Shown piece after piece: positions 1-9,147 of a stretch of 64,000 nt of DNA. The stretch spans positions 22,522 to 86,521 of the forward strand of contig JBJOKE010000049.1 of assembly GCA_046046245.1 (NCBI GenBank), read 5' to 3'. Position 1 is the stretch's first letter; every line of letters begins with the position of its first letter. The stretch comes from UBA4615 sp046046245 (GTDB lineage: Bacteria > Pseudomonadota > Gammaproteobacteria > Burkholderiales > Burkholderiaceae_E). Made by a program: the position numbers and the translations under genes. Below the pieces are notes generated by a model that was not told the origin of the DNA, ran no database searches, and saw nothing but the letters and a program-made list of their open reading frames with translations.

Positions 1-1
1 C

Positions 2-202
2 GATGCAGAGAACCGGAAGGGCCCCGAAATCGAGTACGCCGTCAGCGACGGACCGCTGACCGCGCTGGGTCTCAGTTTCCCGAGGCTGATTGGAGCCGCC
101 GACGGCCAGCGGGTCACGTATTACGTGAACCGCGTCGAGTGGCGGAACATGGTCGGTGAAGATCTCGCCGACGACGAGGATGAAGGCGATGGAGACGCTT
201 GA
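2..202 (+). CDS. Probable Z1 domain-containing protein, C-terminal end (partial)
   Basis: An open frame enters from the left edge and stops at 200-202, giving the last 66 residues of a protein. It ends in an acidic tail (DDEDEGDGDA) after a segment containing LGLSFPRLIG and VTYYVNRVEW. This pattern resembles, from memory, the C-terminus of Z1 domain proteins, which are usually found directly upstream of a PD-(D/E)XK protein and an AIPR protein in MORC/Z1-type conflict operons; that exact order follows here. The stop overlaps the next gene. The identification rests mostly on context because the conserved domain lies outside the window. Confidence 0.5.
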   Translation, partial: DAENRKGPEIEYAVSDGPLTALGLSFPRLIGAADGQRVTYYVNRVEWRNMVGEDLADDEDEGDGDA

Positions 203-1127
203 CGAACGCTGGGACGCGCTCGGCGTCGACGCGGGCGAGGCCGTGTATCAGCTCATCGATGCGTCGCACCCGCTTCGCTTCTACATCGGCATCTCAGCGG
301 AGGCAAAGCGGCAGCTCCTTCTGGTGAGTGCCGAGCAACCGGCGGCATCAGTCGACTATCAGCATCTGCGCATCCAGTCGTTCCAGAGGGCTGACGGACT
401 CTGGTCGCTGATTCTTCAGCTGGAGGACAGCTCACTTGAAGAGGTGTTCGCCACATTGTGCGAAGACCTGGTTGTCCGTACTCGGCACCTCAAGGACCCG
501 GAGCGGCCGATCCGGCCGCTGATGCGAAGGCTCGTTCAGTGGCTCGACCTGCTGGCAAAACGTCGGTCTGCAACGCTTTCGACTGGAGAGATTAGAGGGC
601 TGGCGGGCGAGTTGCTCGCATTGCATTCGGTCGTGCGCGCGGAGATCGGGCTGCCGTCGGCGCTCAGAGCGTGGACCGGCCCTCAGGGCGCCGATCAGGA
701 CTTCCGTACCCCTTCGAAATGCTGGGAGGTGAAGACGGTGCAGCCTGCGGCAGCAGCCGTCCAGATCTCTTCCGAAGACCAGCTCGACATCGACGGACCG
801 GCCGAGCTTGTGGTCATCATTCTCGACGAGTCGGAGGTGGCCGGTGACGACACGTTCACGCTCAATGCGCTCGTTGCGGAGCGACGCGCCGAGCTGTCGG
901 CGGATATCGATCTGCGTGATCTTCTCGACGACCGACTGATCCAGGCCGGCTACCTGCCTCGGCCGGAGTACGACCTTTCTCATTTCACGCTGATGAAGGT
1001 TCGAAGGTTCTCCGTGTCAGGCGACTTTCCGAGGCTGCGACGCTCGACGCTTGCAGCGGGGATCGAGTCGCTGAGCTACTCGATCCGACTGGATGCGCTG
1101 GGCGCCTTCGAACTGCCGCAGACGTGA
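180..1127 (+). CDS. PD-(D/E)XK motif protein (DUF4420-like nuclease)
   Basis: Predicted restriction-endonuclease-fold protein of 315 residues. The nuclease core is visible as Asp174 (ADQDF), eight residues, then Glu183-Val-Lys185 (WEVKTV), the D-x(n)-ExK arrangement of the fold, preceded by a helical region with GEIRGLAGELLAL that is typical of the DUF4420 family. I chose ATG 180, which overlaps the upstream stop by 23 bases and has GACGAGG just before it; an in-frame GTG at 156 is possible. It lies 12 bases before the AIPR gene, so it is one operon with it. In known Z1/AIPR operons this protein is thought to be the DNA-cleaving effector. Active-site residues are intact. Confidence 0.85.
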   Translation: MKAMETLDERWDALGVDAGEAVYQLIDASHPLRFYIGISAEAKRQLLLVSAEQPAASVDYQHLRIQSFQRADGLWSLILQLEDSSLEEVFATLCEDLVVRTRHLKDPERPIRPLMRRLVQWLDLLAKRRSATLSTGEIRGLAGELLALHSVVRAEIGLPSALRAWTGPQGADQDFRTPSKCWEVKTVQPAAAAVQISSEDQLDIDGPAELVVIILDESEVAGDDTFTLNALVAERRAELSADIDLRDLLDDRLIQAGYLPRPEYDLSHFTLMKVRRFSVSGDFPRLRRSTLAAGIESLSYSIRLDALGAFELPQT

Positions 1128-1139
1128 GGACATGCTCGG

Positions 1140-3209
1140 ATGGACCTTGAAAGCTTTCGGACCGACCTGATCGAAACGGTCCGCGCGGCCGCAGAGGCCG
1201 GCAGCATGGCGATTCGCCGTGCTTTCGTCGAAGAGGCTGCAAGACGCCTCGCCGACGCTGAAGAAGCCCAAGACTTTGTGACCTGCAACTGCGAAGGCCC
1301 GGATGCACTCCCGAAGAAGATCCTGGTCGACGGGTACGCCTACGACGAAGTCGACGGCTCGGTAACCCTCCTCGTCGCCGACTGGTCCGACTCGGACGAG
1401 ACGCAGACGCTGGGAACCGCCGACGTCAGGAAGCTGTTCGGCATGCTTCGCGGCTTTGTCGACGAGTCACTGCGCGGCCGACTCACCGACGGATCGATCG
1501 AAGAGAGCTCTCCGACGTTCGACCTTGCATTGAGCCTGAAGGACTGGATGCCGGATGCGACCCGATTCAGATTCTTTCTGGCGTCCAATCGGCAGCTCTC
1601 TTCACGGATAAAGGATTGGTCTGAAAGCCCTGTCGGCACCGTCCCGACCGAGTTTCACATCTGGGATGTGTCGCGCTTCCATCGGGCATTCATCTCCGCA
1701 ACCGGCAGAGACGACCTTACGGTCGACTTCACCGACGACGGAGCCTCTGGTCTGCCCTGTCTCAAGGCGGGCTCCGCCACCGACTACGACGCCTACCTGT
1801 GCGTGATTCCGGGTGACCTGCTTGCGAAGGTGTATGAGCGGTATGGAAGCCGCCTGCTCGAGGGCAATGTCCGGTCATTCCTGAGCGCCAAGGGCAAGGT
1901 GAACTCAAGGATTCAGGGCACCATCTCCGCGGAGCCCGAAATGTTCTTTGCCTACAACAACGGCATCGCTGCAACGGCCGCTGCCGTGGAAGTCACGAGC
2001 AGCACCGACGGGCTTCGGCTTCTCAGGGCGACCGATCTTCAGATCGTCAACGGGGGGCAGACCACCGCATCACTCGCGCTTGCACGTCGCAAGGGCAAGG
2101 CGGATCTGTCGTCCATTTCAGTTCAGATGAAGCTGTCGGTTGTCCCCGCCGAAAAGGCCGTCCGGCTGATTCCCGATATCGCGAGATATGCGAACAGTCA
2201 GAACAAGGTCAGCGATGCAGACTTTTTCGCAAATCATCCCTACCACGTCAGAGTCGAAGAGATTTCACGGCGAGTGTGGGCACCAGCCGCACTTGGTGCA
2301 CAGCACGGCACGCACTGGTTCTATGAGCGTGCCAGAGGTCAGTATCTGAACGAGCAGACCCGTCTGACGAGGCCGCAGACCGCGCAGTTTCTTCTGCTCA
2401 ATCCGCGCAGCCAGCTCATCCTGAAGACCGACATCGCCAAGGTCGAAAACTCGTGGCGCCGTCTGCCGCACAAGGTAAGCCTGGGGGCTCAAAAGAACTT
2501 TTCGATCTTTGCCGAATGGATTCAGAAGGCGTGGGATGAGGACTCGACGCAGTTCAGCGAAGACTATTTCAAGCAGGTGGTGGCGCTTACAATGCTCTTT
2601 CGGCATGTCGAAGGCCTTGTCAGCCGCCAGCCGTGGTACGACAACGGTTACCGGGCACAGACCGTCACCTACACGGTCGCCCGGTTCGCTCAGGCGATCA
2701 CCGACTCATCGCCCGACCTTGAACTGGATCATCAGCTGATCTGGAGCCGGCGCGCGGTGCCGGGTGAGTTTGACGTGGATCTCGCTGCAATTTCAGCCCG
2801 TGTCTACGAGATCCTGACTGCGCCGCCTGCGGGCGTGCGGAACATTTCCGAATGGGCGAAGCGCGAGGCCTGCTGGACGCGCGTCTCCGAGACAGCATTC
2901 AGCCTGAGTCCGGCCTCAGCGGATCTGATGCTTTCAAGAGTCGAAGGGCGGCGCAGGAGAAGGGATGCGGCCGCAACGCAGAAGATCGACACGGGAATCG
3001 GCGCACAGATGGCCGTGGTAGGCATCGGCGGACCGGAATGGCGGCGAATGCAGAAGTGGGGCGCGGATGCGGGCCTGCTTTCCGCGAAGGAATCGCAGAT
3101 CCTCGCCCTTGCAGCCGCCATTCCTCTCAAGCTTCCGACCGAAAAGCAGAGCAGCGTGCTTCTGGAGATCAGATCACGCCTTGCAGACGCGGGCTATCGC
3201 TCGAACTGA
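1140..3209 (+). CDS. AIPR family protein (abortive-infection phage resistance type)
   Basis: A 689-residue protein of the AIPR family, named after abortive phage resistance proteins. The family hallmark NGGQTTAS is at residues 304-311, preceded by FFAYNNGIAATA (about 265-276) and followed by a PDIARYANSQNKVSDADF segment, the strongest conserved block of the family. No signal peptide or membrane segment is seen, so it should be cytoplasmic. Full length, no disruption. It follows the PD-(D/E)XK gene after 12 bases, and the pair plus an upstream Z1 protein is a recurrent defence-island operon. The biochemical activity of AIPR proteins is not established; a role in phage or plasmid restriction is inferred from context. 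Confidence 0.9.
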   Translation: MDLESFRTDLIETVRAAAEAGSMAIRRAFVEEAARRLADAEEAQDFVTCNCEGPDALPKKILVDGYAYDEVDGSVTLLVADWSDSDETQTLGTADVRKLFGMLRGFVDESLRGRLTDGSIEESSPTFDLALSLKDWMPDATRFRFFLASNRQLSSRIKDWSESPVGTVPTEFHIWDVSRFHRAFISATGRDDLTVDFTDDGASGLPCLKAGSATDYDAYLCVIPGDLLAKVYERYGSRLLEGNVRSFLSAKGKVNSRIQGTISAEPEMFFAYNNGIAATAAAVEVTSSTDGLRLLRATDLQIVNGGQTTASLALARRKGKADLSSISVQMKLSVVPAEKAVRLIPDIARYANSQNKVSDADFFANHPYHVRVEEISRRVWAPAALGAQHGTHWFYERARGQYLNEQTRLTRPQTAQFLLLNPRSQLILKTDIAKVENSWRRLPHKVSLGAQKNFSIFAEWIQKAWDEDSTQFSEDYFKQVVALTMLFRHVEGLVSRQPWYDNGYRAQTVTYTVARFAQAITDSSPDLELDHQLIWSRRAVPGEFDVDLAAISARVYEILTAPPAGVRNISEWAKREACWTRVSETAFSLSPASADLMLSRVEGRRRRRDAAATQKIDTGIGAQMAVVGIGGPEWRRMQKWGADAGLLSAKESQILALAAAIPLKLPTEKQSSVLLEIRSRLADAGYRSN

Positions 3210-3240
3210 CCCGGTTGCGTTGATGTATCTCTGCCCCGTC

Positions 3241-3270
3241 CGGCGGGATTCCGGCGGGATTCCGGCAGGA
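3241..3270 (+). repeat. Short 11-bp tandem repeat before the HNH gene
   Basis: CGGCGGGATTC occurs twice in direct tandem (3241-3251, 3252-3262), followed by a diverged third copy beginning CGGCAGGAGAC. The third copy carries the probable ribosome binding site (CAGGAGA) of the next gene. Seen directly; it may be a small slippage product with no function. Confidence 0.7.
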
Positions 3271-3280
3271 GACAGCAGTG

Positions 3281-4239
3281 ATGCTGCTTTCAGTACACGA
3301 TGATTCCGGTCGACCCCTCAAGGCGCATTTCAGCGCACAGACGACAGCCGGAGACCTACAGGTCACGATCGAATCTCGTGGCGGAGCAATAGACAGTGCC
3401 GGAGAGCGCAACGCCGACTACGGGCCGGCTTTCATTCTGCTGATTCGGCGGATCGCTGCACTCGGTTTCATGATTCTCGACGCCCGTGTCGAATCGGACG
3501 TACTCATCCGGCGCGGACTCGATCCGGCTCAGCGGCGCCTGCGCTCAGAAGGCTTGACCTATCCGCTCGACCCTCGTTCCAATCCGGACGCGATTGCGCA
3601 GGCGCTTCGCAAAGCCTAGGCGGCGGTCGGCAGCACTCGGCGTCATGGGGCGGAAACAGTACGCGCCGGGTGCTGCTGAGGCTGCGTTCAGCAACTGGCT
3701 CCGTTTCGGAGGATGCCGGCCAGCTCCTTGCGTTCGGGGCGCGTGCAGCCCGAACCGGGCTGCCGCTGGGACCCGTCACCGACGAGCAGGTTGACCAAGC
3801 CGCACAGGATTCCTCGACGGACCCGCCGTTCGCTCAGACGGCAGGTATCGATATGCGGACCCGTGTGCTTGCTGCCATCGCGCAGCGGCTGGGTCAACCG
3901 AGATTTCGCAGTCGTCTGATGACAGCCTATGACGGTTGCTGTGCCATTTCCGGATGCGATCTGCCCGAAGCGCTCGAGGCAGCCCATGTCTTGGCCTATC
4001 GCGGACCACACACTCATCACGTCACAAACGGATTGCTGCTGCGTGCCGATCTGCATACGCTGTTTGATCGCGGCCTGATCGGCGTAGACCCCTCACGCTG
4101 GGCCGTCAGGATCCACACGAAGCTTCACGCATCCTCCTATCGAGGGCTGGATGGCGCGAAATTCAGGCTTCCTGTCGATACCGCGATGCATCCGGACAAG
4201 GAAGCCTTGATGCGGCATCTTGCAGCGGCAGGAATTTGA
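3281..4239 (+). pseudogene. HNH endonuclease gene split by a frameshift
   Basis: Two adjacent frames look like one broken gene. The 5' part (ATG 3281 to stop 3617-3619) has an acidic/hydrophobic N-terminal domain containing SAGERNADYGPAF and ends at IAQALRKA. Immediately after, the +2 frame continues with a Gly/Ser linker reading GGNSTRRVLLRL and runs to 4239, carrying a complete HNH core: CAISGCD, EAAHVLAYRG, TNGLLLRADLHTLFD. Proteins of this type normally have both parts in one chain joined by a GGxNxTKR-like linker, so a one- or two-base indel near 3600-3617 is likely. A separate start at GTG 3670 could still give a bare HNH protein. Downstream of and co-directional with the AIPR gene, so it probably belongs to that defence operon. 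Confidence 0.75.
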
Positions 4240-4573
4240 GTGCCTTCCGTCCGACCGACGTGCAGCCGAAAGGGCTTGATGATCCGGCTCGGCGACTGGG
4301 GCTCCAATTGACGTGCTTCTCGCGTCATGTGGGTCGCGGCGAACGCGCGTCGCAGCCACGCACGAAATCGGGTGGATCGTGCGCATCTCGTTCCGGCAAC
4401 TCCGTGGTGAGCCGATCGCCACTTTGAGTTAGTCAATTCAGAGGATGTTCGGGGCAACGACTTGGGTTCCACTTTGCAGTAGGTGCAAGCCCTAAGTTGC
4501 GAGTCGAAACGGCAGACTAAGCCGGAACGATGCGACTCGAGCGGCGTGAACGCAGAGAGGGAGACCGGCGTCG
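4240..4573. other. Intergenic stretch, no gene seen
   Basis: 334 bases between the HNH gene and the protease gene. It has visibly lower GC around 4425-4500 than its flanks and contains the likely Shine-Dalgarno AGAGAGGGAGA (about 4553-4563) of the next gene. A promoter for the hydrolase block presumably lies here, but no confident -35/-10 pair or terminator hairpin was found. Confidence 0.5.
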
Positions 4574-6343
4574 ATGATCATTCCGAAGGCATCGGCACGC
4601 CACCTGCGTCCGGTCACCGTGATCGCACAGGATCCGTCGTTCACGCGATCGGGGCAGATCGTCAAAGCCTGTCTCTCGATACCGGCCGAACGACTGGAAC
4701 CCGGACCTTCCGGAGCACGCATCCGCGTCGTCGACTACGACGCGTCGACCGGCGCGCTCTACCAGGCCGACCGCAAGGGCGTGAGTGCGGGCGGCGAACT
4801 CATTGACCGGTTCGCCGACAGCAGCGATGCCGAGCTGCTCGCCAACCCTCACTTTCACGCACAGAACGTCTACGCGATCGTCAGCTGCACGCTCGCGCGC
4901 TTCGAGCGGGCGCTGGGACGTCGCGTCTCCTGGGGCTTCGCGGGTCACCAGCTCCTCATCGCGCCGCACGCGATGTGCGAAGCCAACGCCTTCTATGACG
5001 AATCCATCCGGTCGCTGCTGTTCGGGTACTGCGCCGATCCGGTCGCCGGGCCGGAGAAGGTCGTCTTCTCCTGCCTGTCGCACGACGTGATCGTTCACGA
5101 AACGACCCACGCGCTGCTGGATGGGCTGAGAGACCGCTTCACCGAGCCGTCGTCCCTTGCCCAGGACGGATTTCATGAGGGATTCTCGGATGTCGTCGCG
5201 CTCCTCAGCGTCCTGTCTTCACGGGAGCTGGTCACGGCGCTGCTGCGTCCGGATCCGCCCCCGGGCGCGCCTCCCGTCAAGGAGCCCTACCGGCTGCGGC
5301 TGGGCGATCTGACGATCGAGAATCTCCGGGACGGCCCGCTCTTTACGCTCGCCGACGAAATGGGTCCGGCGATCAACGGGGCAGGAAGCGGGCCGCTGCG
5401 ACGCTCTCTTTCCACGATCGGGATGAGCACCAGCTGGAAGCAGGATCCGGATTTCGAATGGTGGCATCGATACGGCGAGGTGCTGGTCTGTGCCGTACTC
5501 AACGCTTTTCTCAACGTGTGGTGCAAGCGGATACGCCATCTCGCCGGCGCACTCGGCCGGGAGAAGGACACCGACGAGATCGACCATCGTCTCGTCGCGC
5601 AGGAAGCCGCCGATGCGGCCGAGTCGCTGCTTACCATGATGATCCGGGCGCTCGACTACACCGCTCCGACGCACATCACCTACGAAGACTTCCTGAGTGC
5701 GGTCCTGACCGCCGACCGGGAGACGGTTCCGGACGACTCGCGCTACGGCTATCGGCAGATTCTGCGCGAATGCTTCGCAAAGCTCGGAATCAAGCCGGCT
5801 TCGACGAAGGTGGAGGGCGGCGTCTGGGAAGCGCCCGACCTGGATCTCCGGTACGACCGCGTGCGCTTCGAGTCGATCCTGCGGGATCCGGAGGAGATGT
5901 TCAGATTCATCTGGGAGAACCGCAAGGCGCTGAAGATCGAGCAGAACGCATATACGCGCGTCGAATCGGTCCGGCCGGTGATGCGGGTCGGTCCTGACGG
6001 CTTCGTGATGCGCGAGACCGTAGCCGAGTACACGCAGCGGCTCACCGTTCGGGCCGACCGTCTCGAGTCCGTGCTGGGAACGGGAAGTCGGCCCCAGGGG
6101 CTCGACGACAGCACGCCCGTCACGCTCTGGGGCGGCGGCACGCTGATTCTCGATGAGTACGGACGTGTGAAGTACCACATCCGGAACCGGCTGATGAACC
6201 GGAAGCTTCAGTCGAAGCGGATCCAATATCAGGCGTCGAAGGACCAGCTCGCCGCTGCGGGCAGGAGCGGGTCGCCGTTCGCCGGGAGGCATCTCGCACG
6301 AAGCCTCGGGTCGCGCTCCACGTACGGCGCAGGCAGCTTCTGA
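4574..6343 (+). CDS. Gluzincin-type zinc metalloprotease
   Basis: A 589-residue protein with a thermolysin-clan zinc site: HETTH at residues 175-179 (two His ligands plus catalytic Glu176) and, 23 residues later, HEGFSD (201-206), where Glu202 fits the third ligand. Spacing and the E-x-x-SD form match gluzincins. There is no signal peptide or pro-domain like that of secreted thermolysins, so an intracellular role is likely. The C-terminal half, about residues 330-560, is of unknown fold; the last 30 residues are basic and low-complexity. First gene of a tightly spaced same-strand block, with the next gene starting 7 bases after its stop. Substrate unknown; within a defence-like setting it could activate or destroy a partner protein (inference). 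Confidence 0.8.
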   Translation: MIIPKASARHLRPVTVIAQDPSFTRSGQIVKACLSIPAERLEPGPSGARIRVVDYDASTGALYQADRKGVSAGGELIDRFADSSDAELLANPHFHAQNVYAIVSCTLARFERALGRRVSWGFAGHQLLIAPHAMCEANAFYDESIRSLLFGYCADPVAGPEKVVFSCLSHDVIVHETTHALLDGLRDRFTEPSSLAQDGFHEGFSDVVALLSVLSSRELVTALLRPDPPPGAPPVKEPYRLRLGDLTIENLRDGPLFTLADEMGPAINGAGSGPLRRSLSTIGMSTSWKQDPDFEWWHRYGEVLVCAVLNAFLNVWCKRIRHLAGALGREKDTDEIDHRLVAQEAADAAESLLTMMIRALDYTAPTHITYEDFLSAVLTADRETVPDDSRYGYRQILRECFAKLGIKPASTKVEGGVWEAPDLDLRYDRVRFESILRDPEEMFRFIWENRKALKIEQNAYTRVESVRPVMRVGPDGFVMRETVAEYTQRLTVRADRLESVLGTGSRPQGLDDSTPVTLWGGGTLILDEYGRVKYHIRNRLMNRKLQSKRIQYQASKDQLAAAGRSGSPFAGRHLARSLGSRSTYGAGSF

Positions 6344-6350
6344 GGACACC

Positions 6351-7601
6351 ATGACACCTACAGAACTGCGGATCCGCATGTACGACGTCGGGTTCGGCGA
6401 CTGCTTCCTGCTGTCCTTCAGCTACCCGGATGCAGGCAGGCGCCACGTGCTCATCGACTTCGGCACCATCGAGCCCCCTGCGGGAAAGCCCGACGTCCTC
6501 GGCCGGGTCGCTCGAGACATCCGCGAGAAGACCGACGGAAAGCTCCACGTCGTCGTCGCCACGCATCGGCACAAGGACCACATCGGCGGCTTTGCGACGG
6601 CAAAGAAGGGCAACGGCCCCGGCGACATCATCGCCGCGCTGAAACCGGACGTCGTGCTGATGCCGTGGACGGAGGATCCGGATGCACCGGAGGATCCCGG
6701 CATCGACGAGGCGATCGACACCATCGCCAAGAGTGCGGCCAATACGGGCAGATGGCTTGCCTCGTCGGTCGACCGTTCGGTGGCCGCGCAACTGGCTTTC
6801 GTCGGTGAGGACAGCGTCCGGAATCTGTCGGCGGTCCGCAACCTGATGAAGATGAGCGGACAGCCGCGCTATCTCAGCTTCGGCAAGGATCCGGGGCTCG
6901 AAGATGTTCTTCCGGGGGTGGGCGTGCGGGTGCTTGGACCGCCGACGCTCGAGCAGTCGCCCGCCATGGCGCAGATGCGGTCGCGCGACGCCCGGCAGTA
7001 CTGGATGCTTGCCGCCGCAGCGGCACGGCGGCGCGACGGCGCACTCGACCGGCCGCTGTTCGACGACAGGTTTCTTGCCGCGGTGGAGGACGCCGACGAG
7101 CAGACCCGGTGGCTGATGCCGCGCATCGACCAGTCCGCTGCGGACCAGCAGCTCGGGCTGGTGACTGCACTGGACGATGTGCTCAACAACACCAGCCTGA
7201 TCCTTCTGTTCGAGGTGGGCGGCCGGCGTCTGCTGTTTCCCGGCGACGCCCAGATCGAGAACTGGAGCCATGCGCTGTCCCAGCCGGACGTGGTCGAGCT
7301 GCTCAAGAACGTCGACGTCTACAAGGTGGGCCATCACGGCAGCCGGAACGCGACGCCGCGAACGATGTGGGAACAATTCAGGCGGCGCGGCGGCTGCGGG
7401 TGCGGACCGCTGCGTCTGACGTCGCTGCTCTCGACGAAGGCCGGCAAGCACGGCCTGACGAAGAACAGCACCGAGGTGCCGCGCAGAACGCTGCTCGAGG
7501 CGCTCGAGCGGGACTCGAATCTCCTGACGACCGACGGCGGCCCGGAATCCGCTTCGGACGATCTCGCCGTCGAAGTGATCCTTGCGCTCACGCCGGCCTG
7601 A
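6351..7601 (+). CDS. ComEC/Rec2-like metallo-beta-lactamase-fold hydrolase
   Basis: 416 residues with a complete MBL core: THRHKDHIGG at 71-80 (HxHxDH, ligands His72, His74, Asp76, His77), later LLFPGDA and YKVGHHGSRNATP, the motif set of the MBL domain of the DNA-uptake protein ComEC. Unlike ComEC there are no membrane segments, so this is a free-standing cytosolic member. Such solitary proteins are common in conflict operons, often paired with a protease, and may act on nucleic acids or nucleotides; the substrate here is unknown. Translation is probably coupled to the upstream protease (7-base gap, TGAGGA before the start). Confidence 0.85.
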   Translation: MTPTELRIRMYDVGFGDCFLLSFSYPDAGRRHVLIDFGTIEPPAGKPDVLGRVARDIREKTDGKLHVVVATHRHKDHIGGFATAKKGNGPGDIIAALKPDVVLMPWTEDPDAPEDPGIDEAIDTIAKSAANTGRWLASSVDRSVAAQLAFVGEDSVRNLSAVRNLMKMSGQPRYLSFGKDPGLEDVLPGVGVRVLGPPTLEQSPAMAQMRSRDARQYWMLAAAAARRRDGALDRPLFDDRFLAAVEDADEQTRWLMPRIDQSAADQQLGLVTALDDVLNNTSLILLFEVGGRRLLFPGDAQIENWSHALSQPDVVELLKNVDVYKVGHHGSRNATPRTMWEQFRRRGGCGCGPLRLTSLLSTKAGKHGLTKNSTEVPRRTLLEALERDSNLLTTDGGPESASDDLAVEVILALTPA

Positions 7602-7652
7602 GAACCCGCAACTTCCATCAGACGACTTGCTTCAAACGAAAGGAGCAAAACA

Positions 7653-9107
7653 GTGCCGGTCTGTCCCTTCGCAAAGTGGCTCCCGATTTCGGGCTCGAGC
7701 GGTCGACATCTGGGCGGCCCCTTCAAGATCGTCCATCACACGACCGAGGGCTCGACGGCCGAAGGCGCCTTCGGCGCCTTCCGCACCAACCGCTCGGATC
7801 CGCACTTCACCGTCGATGCCACGACGATCTATCAGCACATCGACACCGACGAAGGTGCCCGCGCGCTGCGCAACGAGCTCGGCGGCGTACAGACGAATCG
7901 CGATTCGGCGGTCCAGATCGAGCTGGTCGGATTCGCGCACCTTAGAAAGAACCCCAAAGCGCTCACGAACGTCGCCCGACTGTGCCGGTGGATCGAGGAG
8001 ACGCACGGTGTTGCAAGGAAGTGGCCTGCAGGACCGCCGAAGCCGTCGACCAACGGCAAGGACCCCGGCAGCCACAATCGGACCGCAACGACCTGGGACA
8101 ACGAGTCGGGCCACTACGGTCACTGTCACGTCCCCGAGAACGATCACTGGGATCCGGGCTATACGCACGAAGAGGTGAAGTTCCTGATGGACGCGACCTT
8201 CGATGCGAACGGCAACCTGATCGGCCCGAAGCCGCCCGCGGTTCCGGCCGCCGCAGGCCGCAGGCTCGCCGCCGCCGCTGCGCAGTCCACGATGCCGGAT
8301 CACGCCAAGGTGCGCGAGCTCCACAACGCGTACGTGAACCAGCTCGCACTCGGTGCGGTACAGGGACTGCCCCCTCCGCCGAAGCGGCCGGCGAAAGCCG
8401 CAAAGCCTGCTGCGGGCCGCGGGAAGATGCTCAACGCGGCAGGCGAGGAGGCCGGCGGCAGCAGCGCCTCCGTCACGGTCGGCAGCCTCGTGTCCTTCGT
8501 CGACGGACTGAGTGCGCAGGAGCGCAATGACGTGCTGAGCTCGCTGCAGCTCGCGCAGCGGGGCGCAAGCGGTGCGTTCGACCGGTTCACGAACACGCGC
8601 GACTGGTATCGGAAGTATCTCGAGATCCTAGAGAACCTGGGGTGGACGACGGAGCAGTTCGCGTTTTCCGCCTTCGATCAGGCCGATCAGGATTTCCAGA
8701 TGGACCAAGCGGCGCTCGCCATTATTGCGGCCATCGCGACGCAGAATCAGCTCGCCATCCTCAAGGCGTCGCTCGATGCGCTCGCGAAGCTCAAAGACGA
8801 TGCCGACGCGCTCAAGCTCTTCGAGTACAACAGCGTTCTCGAGGGAAGCGGCAACTTCCAGCTGGGCGCCGTTCAGAAGACCCCGCAGGGCGCGATCGCG
8901 ATCGCGCTCGGCGCGTTCTACTTCAAGAGCACCGATCACCGCCGGCGCGTGCTGTTCTTCAAGTGGGGACAACGGAGCCTGAACTTCTGGACCTCCGCGC
9001 AGCGGATGGTGCTCAACACGGAGATCTATGCACTGCGGCGTGCCGAAGTCGAGGCCCGGCTCAGCGCGGACTCCGCGCGCTACATCGCCGCCCTGAAGCT
9101 CGGCTGA
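7653..9107 (+). CDS. N-acetylmuramoyl-L-alanine amidase with a large C-terminal domain
   Basis: 484 residues. The N-terminal 180 residues form an Amidase_2/PGRP-like domain: VHHT with His28-His29, PHFTVD near 50-55, IYQHID, QIELVGFA (Glu90), and a late GHYGHCHVPEN segment holding the second zinc-binding His region. Such enzymes cut the bond between MurNAc and the stem peptide. Residues about 185-260 are an Ala/Pro/Lys-rich linker; from about 270 to the end lies a helical domain ending in GAFYFKSTDHRRRVLFFKWG and a LNTEIY segment that I do not recognise with certainty. Start GTG 7653 is supported by AAAGGAG at 7639-7645. No signal peptide, so it needs lysis, holin-like help or a secretion route to reach the wall. 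Confidence 0.8.
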   Translation: MPVCPFAKWLPISGSSGRHLGGPFKIVHHTTEGSTAEGAFGAFRTNRSDPHFTVDATTIYQHIDTDEGARALRNELGGVQTNRDSAVQIELVGFAHLRKNPKALTNVARLCRWIEETHGVARKWPAGPPKPSTNGKDPGSHNRTATTWDNESGHYGHCHVPENDHWDPGYTHEEVKFLMDATFDANGNLIGPKPPAVPAAAGRRLAAAAAQSTMPDHAKVRELHNAYVNQLALGAVQGLPPPPKRPAKAAKPAAGRGKMLNAAGEEAGGSSASVTVGSLVSFVDGLSAQERNDVLSSLQLAQRGASGAFDRFTNTRDWYRKYLEILENLGWTTEQFAFSAFDQADQDFQMDQAALAIIAAIATQNQLAILKASLDALAKLKDDADALKLFEYNSVLEGSGNFQLGAVQKTPQGAIAIALGAFYFKSTDHRRRVLFFKWGQRSLNFWTSAQRMVLNTEIYALRRAEVEARLSADSARYIAALKLG

Positions 9108-9147
9108 ACGTCTGCCGTCTGGTGCGGCCGCATTGATGGAGTGAGAG

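Noticed and set aside
5219..6379. 386-residue minus-strand frame
   Set aside because: Antisense shadow of the zinc protease gene; no start signal and Arg-rich composition.
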